Shown: positions 46,237 to 55,293, counted from the stretch's first letter. The stretch is 64,000 nucleotides of DNA from Amycolatopsis acidiphila (GCF_021391495.1 NZ_CP090063.1:6882001-6946000), one strand, 5' to 3'. Numbers and translations are program-made. Notes: generated by a model from the sequence alone, not told the origin.

Positions 46237-49053
46237 TCAGAAACCGTACCTCTCCTTTCGGAGACGGAACGCTTTCTCTCCCCCTTCCATGACTTTGGTG
46301 ATTTCACTCCGAAGACCGGGGATGTCTATGGCACCTTGCAAGCTGATTTTGCCCCCAGATTGATCCCCCGCCTTCCGATAATCGCATGCTACGACAAGTT
46401 CGGCGTCGCCGTTTACCACAAGGTTAGCATTATGGCTTGCGAAGATAATCTGCCGTCCCTCTTTGGCCTTCCAGATCTGCGATACGACGTCTTGTATGAC
46501 CTGACTATCAAGGTCCTCCTCCGGCTGGTCAATGATCAGTGGCACACCCGTTTGCGACAGAAGCACCCGCAACAGCGCGGTGGCCTGCTGACCCGCCGAA
46601 GCAGCGCTGAAGGCAATGAACTCCTTCTCTTTCGTCTGGTACTCAAACACGGGTTCATCGTTGATCGGCGTGAGCGCGAGATCGAGCCACGCGTCCGGCG
46701 TAATCCGGTTCCTGATGCGTTGTTGATCGGCAAGTGGAAAGCCGAGTCGGGTCAGGTTCGGCGTCGCCTCAGATGTATGCTCGGCATCTTCTTCCAGCAA
46801 TAGAATCGACTCGATTTCATTCAGCACCTCTTCCCAGGTCGCTACGGGGTCCGACTCGTCGCGAAGCCCGGAGAAAAGTTGCTCGACCCGTCCTCCACGA
46901 ACTCCCGATCCTTGAATAGCTGCCCTGAACTTTTGCTCAATGGCATCGATCCCTCGTCCACGGCTGATTGATGCGCGTAAGAGTCCACGGGATAGTTCCG
47001 TCAACCGACCGCATTCCTCCGAGAGCAGTCCTGACCGTTCCCGGAATAGAGCCACAAACTCCGATCGTAGATCAGTATGGAGGGTTCGAGGATCACCTAA
47101 TGCCCTTCGATCAAGCTCGTGTCGCTGAAGGAGATCGGCCGCACTCGTCCGCTGCTCTTCGACCTGGGCGAGTTCCTTCAGCCGAGCCTGATGAGAAGTA
47201 GAACGCTGCTTCACCTCTTCGTATAGGACATCGAAGTCCGAGAGAGCTTTGTCCACGGCCACGGTTGCCAGTTGCTCCGCAGAGTCCGCTACGCGCGCTT
47301 GCTCGAACGCAGCTACGACCACCGCCACGGCTTGACGCAAGTCGTCCACAGCAGCCTGACGTCGGGTGAGCACGGCGGTCACAAGGTCACGAAGGCGCTC
47401 CGGTACATCCGCCATACCGTCGAGATCACGCGAAACCCGCCCCAACTCATCGAGTAGAGCCACAGCCGAACTTGCGACCTGACGCAGATCGCGTTCCTGG
47501 TTTCGCAGAGACTGTCTAACTCGGTCGTAGCCAGGTTTGGCATTGAGCACCTCGCGGTCACTTTCTGAAAGATCAGTGAGCGAGTTACGCAAGTTGGTCG
47601 CTTGCTCGGCGAGCGACCTTTCGGCGAGTTGCTGTTGCCTTATCGCCACATCGAGATGCTGTGCGCGCTGCACCTTCGCGTAGTTCTCGCGAAGTCGGCC
47701 CGTAAATTCTACTATCTTTTGATCGACAGTATCAAGATCCCGTTTGATCGGCGATGTGACAAACCGTGTAAGTTCATCAACCCGGAGAGCAACGCTACTT
47801 AGCTGCTTCTGACTGTAAGCGTGGATGGGCAGAAGTGAACGTACATGACTCTCTCTGACTTTTGAAAACTCGTCATCGCCAACCTTCAGCAGGATCTCTC
47901 CGGACCGAGAATCTCGCCGCACAACGTGCGGGATATCGTTGATCGTAAAGTAGACCTCAACCTGACCACCCACGAGCTTCAACGTGTTTTCGATCAGTTT
48001 TTCACGACGAACCGTTGGATCCGCGAGTTCATCGTCGCCGGCTTGAGCTACTTGATCGCAAAGACCCCAACGGAGGTAATCCAGAATCGTGGACTTCCCG
48101 GTTCCCCGGCCTCCGATTACCGAGTTGTACTGCGAGTTGAAGGCGACATCGAGCGGACCAAGAAACTTACTGTTTGAGATGTTGAGCCGGGAAATGAAAA
48201 CACCTGGCAACGCAGGGGCCTGCTGCGAGATCCTCGACTGATGCCCTAGACAAGCCTGACGCAAGGCTTCCGCCGTCGGTTCAGCCCACTTGACCCAAGT
48301 CGAGTACTTCCCCAGATCCTCGAACGTCTCGCTTCGACTATCGGACGTCTGGAACAGCGCAATCGGCTTGCTGCCCCAAGCTGGGTCCTCACCGGCGAAC
48401 TTCCGAGCGTTGCCCTTGCCGATATCAGCAACCGAGCCATCGAGGTAGCCACCAACGCAGGGCATCTCCTTATATTTCGGCTGCATGCCAGTGCGCATAA
48501 GTGTCTGATGACCCCCGTCCGTCACATTTGGCAATACAATGTAGCGGCCTTTGAGCCAAGTTCGCTGGTCGAGCAGCTCGTAGAGCGCTTTGAGACTTGA
48601 GATGTGTTCAAGTGGCTTCACATCTGGGAGCTTCTCAGCTTGTTCATCGGACTGTTCGCAGGCCAAGGCCTCGAGCACCTGAGGAAGGCGATCATCCGGC
48701 AAGTCAGCGTCAAGGATCAGTAGAGCTTGACACGGAACTCCCAGGGTAAGTTCAACCCCAGGGAAGACAACAAGCTGTCGGTCGGGTGGGAGCAGACGAC
48801 CGTCGGACCCGACCTCGTTTCGCGCAGCAGCCCTGATTACCGGCGCGAAAGTCAGGTCGTGGTGATCGGTAATCGCAACCGCGTGCAACTCAAGTTCACG
48901 ACACTTCGCCACAAACTTGTTCGCGTACGATTTCCGATCTTCAGGCGTCTGCGGTCGACGCCCTTTCCACTGGGCATCGCGTGGCGTGTGCACCTGAAAG
49001 TCGCACCGGTAAAAGTGTGCACCACTGTCATCACGCATACTTCTTGACCCCAT
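46237..49053 (-). CDS. TrlF-like protein: PHP domain fused to SMC/ABC-type ATPase
   Basis: Protein of 938 residues. Residues 10-280 form a PHP-type phosphoesterase domain (FQVHTPRDAQW at 19-29, AITDHHDL at 60-67, and a later His in VTDGGHQTL). Residues 285-938 are an SMC/Rad50-like ATPase: Walker A GGRGTGKST at 314-322, a long coiled coil from about 430 to 700, signature SAASAGQQ at about 816-823, Walker B LIIDQPEEDLDS at 839, and the H-loop His in FASHNANL. This is the TrlF architecture, carried by defence islands; the PHP domain is thought to act as nuclease or phosphatase. Neighbours are a pore-like membrane protein upstream (90 bases) and a hypothetical downstream. Confidence 0.85.
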   Translation of the reverse strand: MGSRSMRDDSGAHFYRCDFQVHTPRDAQWKGRRPQTPEDRKSYANKFVAKCRELELHAVAITDHHDLTFAPVIRAAARNEVGSDGRLLPPDRQLVVFPGVELTLGVPCQALLILDADLPDDRLPQVLEALACEQSDEQAEKLPDVKPLEHISSLKALYELLDQRTWLKGRYIVLPNVTDGGHQTLMRTGMQPKYKEMPCVGGYLDGSVADIGKGNARKFAGEDPAWGSKPIALFQTSDSRSETFEDLGKYSTWVKWAEPTAEALRQACLGHQSRISQQAPALPGVFISRLNISNSKFLGPLDVAFNSQYNSVIGGRGTGKSTILDYLRWGLCDQVAQAGDDELADPTVRREKLIENTLKLVGGQVEVYFTINDIPHVVRRDSRSGEILLKVGDDEFSKVRESHVRSLLPIHAYSQKQLSSVALRVDELTRFVTSPIKRDLDTVDQKIVEFTGRLRENYAKVQRAQHLDVAIRQQQLAERSLAEQATNLRNSLTDLSESDREVLNAKPGYDRVRQSLRNQERDLRQVASSAVALLDELGRVSRDLDGMADVPERLRDLVTAVLTRRQAAVDDLRQAVAVVVAAFEQARVADSAEQLATVAVDKALSDFDVLYEEVKQRSTSHQARLKELAQVEEQRTSAADLLQRHELDRRALGDPRTLHTDLRSEFVALFRERSGLLSEECGRLTELSRGLLRASISRGRGIDAIEQKFRAAIQGSGVRGGRVEQLFSGLRDESDPVATWEEVLNEIESILLLEEDAEHTSEATPNLTRLGFPLADQQRIRNRITPDAWLDLALTPINDEPVFEYQTKEKEFIAFSAASAGQQATALLRVLLSQTGVPLIIDQPEEDLDSQVIQDVVSQIWKAKEGRQIIFASHNANLVVNGDAELVVACDYRKAGDQSGGKISLQGAIDIPGLRSEITKVMEGGEKAFRLRKERYGF

Positions 49054-49142
49054 TCGACTGAGCTACCGACGTGGTTTCTATTTTGGGTTCCTCCTTTTGT
49101 GTCAATTATGGACACGATTGCATTTCATCTCAATGGTAGAGC

Positions 49143-50138
49143 CTAGATACCATGCCAGAAACGCCAGACAAAGTAACCGGCTGCAGCAACTCCGAGCATG
49201 CCCTTAACACGCCGCCCCTCCCTTTCAGCCACCGCCACGTCATTCTCAGCTGAGTCACCACTCGTATTTTCTGCCAACAGGCTCTCTTCGGTCTCAAATT
49301 CTCGGCGATTCGCTTCCAGAAGCATGCCCCCAAAGAGGCCTAGAAGAATGAGGACGTACGATGCACCCGTAATCTGTATCACAAGGGTCGCTGCGTTCGC
49401 CGCGTCCGAATCAGGATCGGCGTCGCCCTGTGCAACCAACGACGTCCAGGAAAACCGCAACGAGTAAACGAGTCGATCGAACCAATCCGCATTGGCTGGA
49501 TACTTCTTGAAGCCACCAAATTGGCCGGCAATGAAATAGTAGTATCCGGTCGCGACAGTCCATGTGGTCAACGCGGAACCGATAATGATCTTGACGTCAG
49601 CTAGCAACGCCTTTCTGAACCGGTGATGCGGTCCGGCCCAAGTCTTGAATACAGCCGTCGAGTAAGCCCCTTCGGCAGCGACAGCTATCATGCACGCCGA
49701 CAGAACAGTTCCCAGCGAGAATCCAAGCCATTGTTGCATCGGTCCCATATAAAAGAACGACGAACTCGCTATGAGCCCTAGAAATAACGCTATTATTGGC
49801 GCATATACGTACAGTATCCAAAACCGCCGGGCGACAATCAGGACAACTGCGAACACTGTTCTTTTCTTACTAGCGGCCCTCTTTGACGCACGATACAGCC
49901 GATATGACTTCACTCCGAATGGAAAGAAATCGGCCCCGGTCCGATCGTAGATCGGAATATAATTGTCAAGGCCCCGTTGGTCAGGCGGCAAATCTCCTAG
50001 GCCACGGGCGAAGTCGGCGCCCCTTGATGAAATCCAAAAGATAGCGCGAACCAATGAATAGAGCCGGAAAAGGGTTAGCCCAAGCAAGACAGCCAAGACA
50101 CTGGTCGTGAACCACGTGGACACAGCCACCCCCATCAA
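49143..50138 (-). CDS. Membrane protein with ion-channel-like pore segment
   Basis: Protein of 331 residues. Predicted membrane helices near 13-30, 95-130, 138-160, 185-205 and 250-275, plus a final hydrophobic patch. Residues 225-242 (YSLRFSWTSLVAQGDADP) followed by a helix at 250-275 resemble the pore-loop and inner-helix of two-TM potassium channels, but the filter TVGYGD is changed to VAQGD. It is upstream of the TrlF-like gene on the same strand, so a membrane effector triggered by that ATPase is a natural hypothesis. Family not recognised. Confidence 0.65.
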   Translation of the reverse strand: MMGVAVSTWFTTSVLAVLLGLTLFRLYSLVRAIFWISSRGADFARGLGDLPPDQRGLDNYIPIYDRTGADFFPFGVKSYRLYRASKRAASKKRTVFAVVLIVARRFWILYVYAPIIALFLGLIASSSFFYMGPMQQWLGFSLGTVLSACMIAVAAEGAYSTAVFKTWAGPHHRFRKALLADVKIIIGSALTTWTVATGYYYFIAGQFGGFKKYPANADWFDRLVYSLRFSWTSLVAQGDADPDSDAANAATLVIQITGASYVLILLGLFGGMLLEANRREFETEESLLAENTSGDSAENDVAVAEREGRRVKGMLGVAAAGYFVWRFWHGI

Positions 50139-50317
50139 CCGGAACTTGGATCTTAATCGTTAGACGGGAACCAGTCGTTACACAGGAGAATCGCGCAACC
50201 ACAAGACCAGCGAAAATCTAGGCTCCTTGACGTGATGTTGTTAGCAAAACACTAGCTTCGATAGAAATCGGTCAAGAACAGACGCTTGTCTCAGTAGTCG
50301 GTAGGATTCGATCAAGT

Positions 50318-50386
50318 ATGAGGCGGGAGTACCTGCTTGCGGACGGCGTGGAGTTACGACCGCGAGGGCGAGCCAGGCTACCTAAC
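50318..50386 (+). pseudogene. Fragment of a tandem-HTH gene
   Basis: YLLADGVELRPRGRARLPN parallels YFLADGVALRPRGRAGFQQ at the C-terminus of the HTH gene at 45011-45514. Only the last 20 or so codons remain, and the frame then runs into the antisense of the TOPRIM gene. It marks a second copy that flanked the TrlF-containing segment. Confidence 0.5.
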
Positions 50387-52144
50387 TTAGTCGACTGCCG
50401 TGAGCACGAACGACTCATCGCGCCAGTGCAACGCTGTCCTGTATGCCTTCTCGACTACCCGGACGATCTCGGGTATCGGAGCTTCCTCATCTTCACGGCA
50501 GCGATCGATCTTCTGCTTGAGCACTGGCCATAGCTGCTCTGCCAAGTTCACCTTGCTCGGCTCGTAGTTCCAGTCCCACCACACGTTCTTGATATCGACG
50601 TTGTGGTGTCCACTCCGCGCCCGCTTGCGCAACGCCGCCAGAGCACCGATGAGATCGTCACGGCTAAGACCGTTCACGGTCTTGTGGATCGCCATGAGAG
50701 CGTCCGCCAGCTCGTCGTCCGTGAAGTGCGCAAACTCGTAGCACGACGCTGACCAGCGGTGGATATCGACAAGCAGGCTCAGCTCTTCTTCGGTGGTCTT
50801 GGCACCTTGGGCACGCAGTACCTGTCGAATCTCGTCGAGGATGCCTTCGCGAGTCCGCTCCCACTTGTCCGCGGCGAACTTGCCCTCTGGGTCTACGGCA
50901 ACCATCAAGCAAGTCGGCGGCTTGAGTAGTTCCCAGTGGTCATCGGTCTTGCGCCCAGCGATCAACGGTGCCACTGCCAGAGCGGCGACCTTCTGGAGAT
51001 CCTTGGTCGTCCCGCCGAGATGGAGCACGCGGACCAACTCCGGCGCGTCCCGGTAGCCCAGCTCGGCCGCGATTTTCGGGACGTGGAGCTGTTCGCTTTC
51101 GCCTTCGACGGCCAGCACGACGCGAGGATGGGGCGACAAACCAAGACTCATTAGGTCCTGGTCCAAGCGGCTGTCTCGGCGGCTCAACCGCTCGCGCATC
51201 GGGTGCGTTGACATCGACGAAGGCTCTGCGAGGGGCTCGGCCAAGCCCCGGCCGGCCAAGTCTTCGTAGAAGAGCAGCAGAATCTCAGCCGTCTGTCGCA
51301 TGTCCATCGCCGCGAGCGCAGGTCCCTTGAGCTGCTCCCATGCCTTCCTCGGCGCCCGGCGGGCGAGCCTTCCCCACGCGCGCCCCAGAGGATCAATCTG
51401 GGCAGCCCACGTGAGCAACGACTCGGCGTCTTCGGCAGCCTGCTCTGCGGAGTAGCCCAGAGCGTCACCTACGGCCAGGGGGTCGAATGAGGCTCGGTAC
51501 GCCGACCACTGCTCGAATGTCGTGTTCGACAGGTGCACAAAGTCTGGGTCGAGCTTCGTCCCGTACCGCGCGTCAAGCGCAGTCGCTGCGATGGCAATAC
51601 GCCGAAAGCCAGCTGCTTCGTCAACCAGGTACGGACCTGGAGCAGGCAAGGCCACCCGCCACTTGCCGTCGCGCCGAGTCTCCCGGCGGCCATCCAGCAC
51701 CCACGCGATCGCCGACAAGACGTGCAATTGGTGCCAAGAGTAGATCAAACCGTCCCACCATCGACGAGTGAACCGAGCCTGCCGGGCGAACGGGAGTTGC
51801 GGCCGAAACGGCATGGCCGCAAGGTCGCGCAGCTTTCCCGCCTCGCGCGCTAGGCGTAGCTCGATAAGCAAGGTGCCATTCGGATGAGGCTCATCGCTGT
51901 TAGACGCCGCCAGACAACGATCTGGCTCGTTCTGCACCCAGACGAAGGGAATCAGCAGGCGATGCCGGTACAGCTTGCGCATGGTTTGTGGGTTGAGATC
52001 AAAACCGCGACGCTTGGCCTCCGAGATGAACTTTTCCGGACTCAACGGCGGTCGCTGAGTGAAGGCCCATGACATAGACGCGACAGCGAGTGATGAGGGG
52101 CAACCTCCCACGGCCGCGCTGCCGCTAGAAGAAACTTGCACCAT
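50387..52144 (-). CDS. TOPRIM-domain protein of unknown defence-like function
   Basis: Protein of 585 residues. The C-terminal half contains a TOPRIM-like segment of OLD-family type: RVVLAVEGESEQLHVPKIAA (E348 and E351) then a DxD-like strand CLMVAVDPEGKF (D418), as in class 2 OLD nucleases and Gabija-like proteins. The N-terminal 300 residues are Trp/Arg-rich and helical and do not show an ATPase. A HEPN- or DNA-binding role is possible but not seen. Single gene; start ATG 52144 overlaps a palindrome. Its stop is only one base from the HTH fragment, at the edge of the TrlF segment. Confidence 0.7.
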   Translation of the reverse strand: MVQVSSSGSAAVGGCPSSLAVASMSWAFTQRPPLSPEKFISEAKRRGFDLNPQTMRKLYRHRLLIPFVWVQNEPDRCLAASNSDEPHPNGTLLIELRLAREAGKLRDLAAMPFRPQLPFARQARFTRRWWDGLIYSWHQLHVLSAIAWVLDGRRETRRDGKWRVALPAPGPYLVDEAAGFRRIAIAATALDARYGTKLDPDFVHLSNTTFEQWSAYRASFDPLAVGDALGYSAEQAAEDAESLLTWAAQIDPLGRAWGRLARRAPRKAWEQLKGPALAAMDMRQTAEILLLFYEDLAGRGLAEPLAEPSSMSTHPMRERLSRRDSRLDQDLMSLGLSPHPRVVLAVEGESEQLHVPKIAAELGYRDAPELVRVLHLGGTTKDLQKVAALAVAPLIAGRKTDDHWELLKPPTCLMVAVDPEGKFAADKWERTREGILDEIRQVLRAQGAKTTEEELSLLVDIHRWSASCYEFAHFTDDELADALMAIHKTVNGLSRDDLIGALAALRKRARSGHHNVDIKNVWWDWNYEPSKVNLAEQLWPVLKQKIDRCREDEEAPIPEIVRVVEKAYRTALHWRDESFVLTAVD

Positions 52145-52162
52145 AGAATGGCTCTATTCTAT
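52143..52162 (-). promoter_or_regulatory. Palindrome and -10 element at the start of the TOPRIM gene
   Basis: ATAGAAT (52143-52149) and ATTCTAT (52156-52162) are perfect inverted repeats with a six-base spacer. On the minus strand the right arm contains TAGAAT, a good -10 hexamer, about 12 bases from the start codon, so the mRNA would have almost no leader. The palindrome covers the start site, as expected for an operator. Confidence 0.5.
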
Positions 52163-52251
52163 TCAATGAGGTGATCTCAGCAAGATCGAGTCTGTGCGCG
52201 TGCGGAGCGTCGGATCGGTTGGTGGGACATGAGGATCTGGCTGACGAGGGG

Positions 52252-52312
52252 CGTGGAGTCCCTGGTACAAGAAGCTCTCGCCAAAAGATGCTCGTCACCG
52301 AGGGACTCCACG
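52252..52312. repeat. Inverted repeat at the IS5-like remnant
   Basis: CGTGGAGTCCCT (52252-52263) is repeated inverted as AGGGACTCCACG (52301-52312), exact over 12 bp, just before the GTG start of the transposase fragment. It may be a structure in the transposase mRNA leader or part of the IS end. Confidence 0.55.
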
Positions 52313-52695
52313 TGATTGCCTATCGTGCCATGCTCGACGTTCCACTCGAACTGGCCCAGTACCTCAGCCGACTGCTGCGGGAGGAGCGCAGTCGGCGGGG
52401 AACTCGCCGCGCTAGCCGGGCGCTGACGTGTTTCCGGCAGGCCGTGTTCGGGCTTCGCTGGTTCCGCGAACATCGGGACATCGGTGCGCTCGCGCGTGAT
52501 CACGGCATCTCGCGGGCGACCGGTTACCGCTACCTCGACGAGGTCATCGACGTACTCGCCGCGCAGGCGCCGGAGTTGCACGATGCGCTTCAACAGGCAA
52601 AAGCCGACGGCGCAACACATGTGGTGTTGGACGGCAAGGTGTTCGCCTCCGACCGGCTCGGCGAGAAGACCCTCAACCGCGCGGGGACCAGTTAA
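52312..52695 (+). pseudogene. Truncated IS5-family transposase
   Basis: The first 120 codons of an IS5-type DDE transposase: VIAYRAMLDVPLELAQYLSR, then ALTCFRQAVFGLRWFREHRD, HGISRATGYRYLDEVIDVLA, and THVVLDGKVFASDRLGEKT, which includes the first catalytic Asp. The rest of the enzyme (the usual total is about 270 residues) is missing after 52680 and unrelated DNA follows. An ATG at 52288 is an alternative start. It records a mobile-element insertion followed by loss of its right half. Confidence 0.75.
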
Positions 52696-53156
52696 GGTTA
52701 GCGAGGTAAGGAACCTCATAAAGAAGCGTGTGTACGAGAAAGACCAGCCGGAAAACGGCGCGCTCCTGATAACAACGAGGATGCCCGACTATACCGGGAA
52801 CGTCTGCCCTTTGGACTTCTGGCTAACAGATGCGCCTCTGGCAGCACGGCCTGGGCGGACGACCAGAGCCTGAGTACTTAGACGTCGTCCGACTTCACCA
52901 TTGGGGCACTCTTTCGGTTGCCGAGCTATACAGGCGACCGAGAAGTGATGTTGCCTTGGCCGAGGCCGCCTGTGACAGTAAGGCACGATGAATTGGCTTC
53001 AGCGTAGGCGGAGCCAAGTAATCGACCGAGATCAACGCCAGCAATTCTCCTGTTGAAACGACTGATTCTTGTATAGTCGATGCCAGCAACGAAGTCGGCG
53101 GGCAACCTGGCGAACATCACTTATCATTTCCGATCACGAGCTTTATCGAAAGTGAT
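52696..53156. other. Stretch of decayed sequence after the transposase fragment
   Basis: No supported gene. The plus strand at 52706-52873 reads RVYEKDQPENGALLITTRMP and ends in a stop, and the minus strand has a 64-residue frame at 52895-53089 (with PPTLKPIHRALLSQAASA). Both look like ends of genes cut by rearrangement. Base composition changes towards AT on the right side. Confidence 0.35.
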
Positions 53157-53186
53157 AGTAAAACCAGCCATCTGAATAATGGCTGG
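53157..53186 (-). terminator. Intrinsic terminator of the two-gene membrane module
   Basis: On the minus strand an 8-bp stem CCAGCCAT / ATGGCTGG with a seven-base loop is followed by TTTTACT. It is 32 bases beyond the stop of the small gene at 53218. Confidence 0.75.
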
Positions 53187-53217
53187 ATACGGATCACGAA
53201 AACCATGAGGCCTTCGT

Positions 53218-53523
53218 CTATTTGTACTTCTTCAGCGCTTCGTCAACGTCAATCTTCTCGAGCCTCTTATCAAGCTCCACTGCCGCTAAGGCACGTTCAC
53301 CGAACGAGCGTTCCGACTCTTCCGACATTATACCTCCGGGTATACGTTCGACACTTTCTGGCGATAGCATGACCAACGTCCCGCCAATAGTAGGATTAGC
53401 GAAAAGGCTATCACGCATTCCAGCGTCCATTTCACGCTGCTCATCATCCGACAAGTACTTTCGATAGAACTCCTCTACCGTTCCCACGTTCCTCATTGAT
53501 TGCGACACAAGTAAGCCCTTCAT
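53218..53523 (-). CDS. Small soluble protein coupled to a membrane protein
   Basis: Protein of 101 residues, helical and charged (VGTVEEFYRKYLSDDEQREM and ERALAAVELDKRLEKIDVDE), with a central strand TIGGTLVMLSPESV. No known family. Its ATG overlaps the stop of the upstream 520-residue membrane protein (ATGA at 53520-53523), so the two are translationally coupled and probably form a two-component module. Confidence 0.6.
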   Translation of the reverse strand: MKGLLVSQSMRNVGTVEEFYRKYLSDDEQREMDAGMRDSLFANPTIGGTLVMLSPESVERIPGGIMSEESERSFGERALAAVELDKRLEKIDVDEALKKYK

Positions 53524-55082
53524 CGTCCATACTTATTGTTTACAATACGCTGACAGCGTCTGTAGTCAAGATGAATAAGAATTCGCGTAACAAGGGCTAT
53601 CAGAGCTGCGAGGCTCAATGCTATCGCGACACATAGAAGAAACGGCCTGGAACAAAGGTCTTCTATCCATCTAGGACAGTCGCCCTTTGAGCAGATACCG
53701 CGTCGCACAAGAACATGAAATAGGGAGTATGAAGCACCAAGGCCGACAGCTCCTAACGCTACTCGGGCAGGAATTGGGACTCTAGATCGATCAGAGTACT
53801 GAAACGCTCTCGAAAACCACACCGCCCCTAATCCTGGCAGCGCAATGAAGATCGCACCGATATCAATACCTTGTGTTTCACTACGTACCATCTGCCCCCA
53901 AAGCACGTAAAATAACCAAACGGCTGCGGCTGCAAAAACGCCCAATACTGCAGCAACGGAGGTCGTCCCCGGAGGCCGCTCTTTTAGTTGAATACTCGCG
54001 TAGACTTGATTGTGAGGAACCGCGGGTAGCTTGTGAACGTACAGGTGAGATAGGGAGCCGCCGACCTCGTCGGAGCCTTCTGTTGACCCGCCGTCTCTTC
54101 TGGCTAACGCAGCGAACGCATCCGCCTGTTCTTGCAGGTTCTTCCCTTGTTTTATATCTTCCTCAAGGACAAAGCTCTGCCAACTTATGTAAACATCTTC
54201 CGCTGTTGTCAATTCGAAATGATAACTATCGGTCAAGGCGTGCCGCGACACCGGAACTCGAATCAGAAAAGGTGATTGCCCAATGAGACGGCTCAACTTT
54301 GCAATTAGTTTCTTAAAGAAGCGATGCCTAAGTTCTCCAGGAACTCCATATTCGGCAGCAAAACGAGTCGAGAAAGTGACGACTATTCCGGTATGAGCGC
54401 CGGGATAGGTAGTAATGCGCGCCCAGAAGAAATACCGCCGTGCAAAATAGCGCCCTGTCAACGTTAGACGACGCAAGGCAGCCCGGGCTTGCGTCGGCAC
54501 ATTCTGTCCGTTTACGGACAGAATGTGCTCGATTTGTGGCACGATTGCAGCAAGGCGTCCATCCGCTTCTTTTGAGTTGACTACAGCAATAGACCGGTAG
54601 ATTGCGGCTAGGCGCTCAACTTCTTGCCCATCTACGCCTTGTAAGCGATGTCTTACGCTTCGATCCCCTGCGAACTCGATCCAAGCATAGGACAGCAGTA
54701 GCTGCGTATGTCGCCTAGCCTCACTTCGCCCGCAGATATGGATAACACTTCCGTCAGAGTTCTGTAGCTTCAACCCATTGAGTAACTGACCTTTGCGTAT
54801 CAGAATAACGGGAACGAGGATTTCTGAAACGGCTGATTCGACAGTCGAAAGGATGTTGGGCTGCAGTACCCGGGCGGTGCCGCCGCCGAGCACTTCGACG
54901 AAGGACGGTAGATCCCACTCAATGTGGATCTCCCGCTGACAGCGGCTATGGTCAACTTCCACGCGCTCGACGACACGAGAAAAGGGTGCACTCTCAAACT
55001 TGATGATATCTTGAGCTAACTGAATCGAGTAAGCTGCGGACAGATCAGCAATGAGCGCAGGCGAGGGTTCTTGACCCGTCAT
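53520..55082 (-). CDS. Large protein with C-terminal membrane helices, unknown function
   Basis: Protein of 520 residues. The first 370 are soluble with mixed alpha/beta content (VDHSRCQREIHIEWDLPSFV, GRYFARRYFFWARITTYPGA); the last 150 hold four membrane helices (VAAVLGVFAAAAVWLFYVLW, IGAIFIALPGLGAVWFSRAF, ARVALGAVGLGASYSLFHVL, LCVAIALSLAALIALVTRIL). No catalytic motif is recognised. Coupled to the 101-residue gene. The sensor-plus-membrane-tail design fits a defence or stress effector, but that is inference only. Confidence 0.6.
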   Translation of the reverse strand: MTGQEPSPALIADLSAAYSIQLAQDIIKFESAPFSRVVERVEVDHSRCQREIHIEWDLPSFVEVLGGGTARVLQPNILSTVESAVSEILVPVILIRKGQLLNGLKLQNSDGSVIHICGRSEARRHTQLLLSYAWIEFAGDRSVRHRLQGVDGQEVERLAAIYRSIAVVNSKEADGRLAAIVPQIEHILSVNGQNVPTQARAALRRLTLTGRYFARRYFFWARITTYPGAHTGIVVTFSTRFAAEYGVPGELRHRFFKKLIAKLSRLIGQSPFLIRVPVSRHALTDSYHFELTTAEDVYISWQSFVLEEDIKQGKNLQEQADAFAALARRDGGSTEGSDEVGGSLSHLYVHKLPAVPHNQVYASIQLKERPPGTTSVAAVLGVFAAAAVWLFYVLWGQMVRSETQGIDIGAIFIALPGLGAVWFSRAFQYSDRSRVPIPARVALGAVGLGASYSLFHVLVRRGICSKGDCPRWIEDLCSRPFLLCVAIALSLAALIALVTRILIHLDYRRCQRIVNNKYGR

Positions 55083-55277
55083 CAGTCGGCAACCTCCTCG
55101 ACAAGAACCAAGTATTCAGAATATCGATCGTGATTGCTTAGTTTGTTACAACATTACGGAAAACACCCGTTCAGACGAGCAGATTCAATATTGATGATCG
55201 TCAGTGGAGCCACCGCGTGGCAGTTCCAGGTGTTGCTGGCGACTTCGCTACTATCGACCGCAACCCAGCACACTAGG

Positions 55278-55288
55278 TACAATCGGAG
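55278..55288 (+). promoter_or_regulatory. -10 element and ribosome site of the hydrolase gene
   Basis: TACAAT (55278-55283) fits a -10 hexamer, followed by GGAG at 55285-55288 six bases before the GTG start at 55294. If both are used at the same time the transcript would be very short at the 5' end, so one may be coincidental. Confidence 0.35.
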
Positions 55289-55293
55289 CTCGC

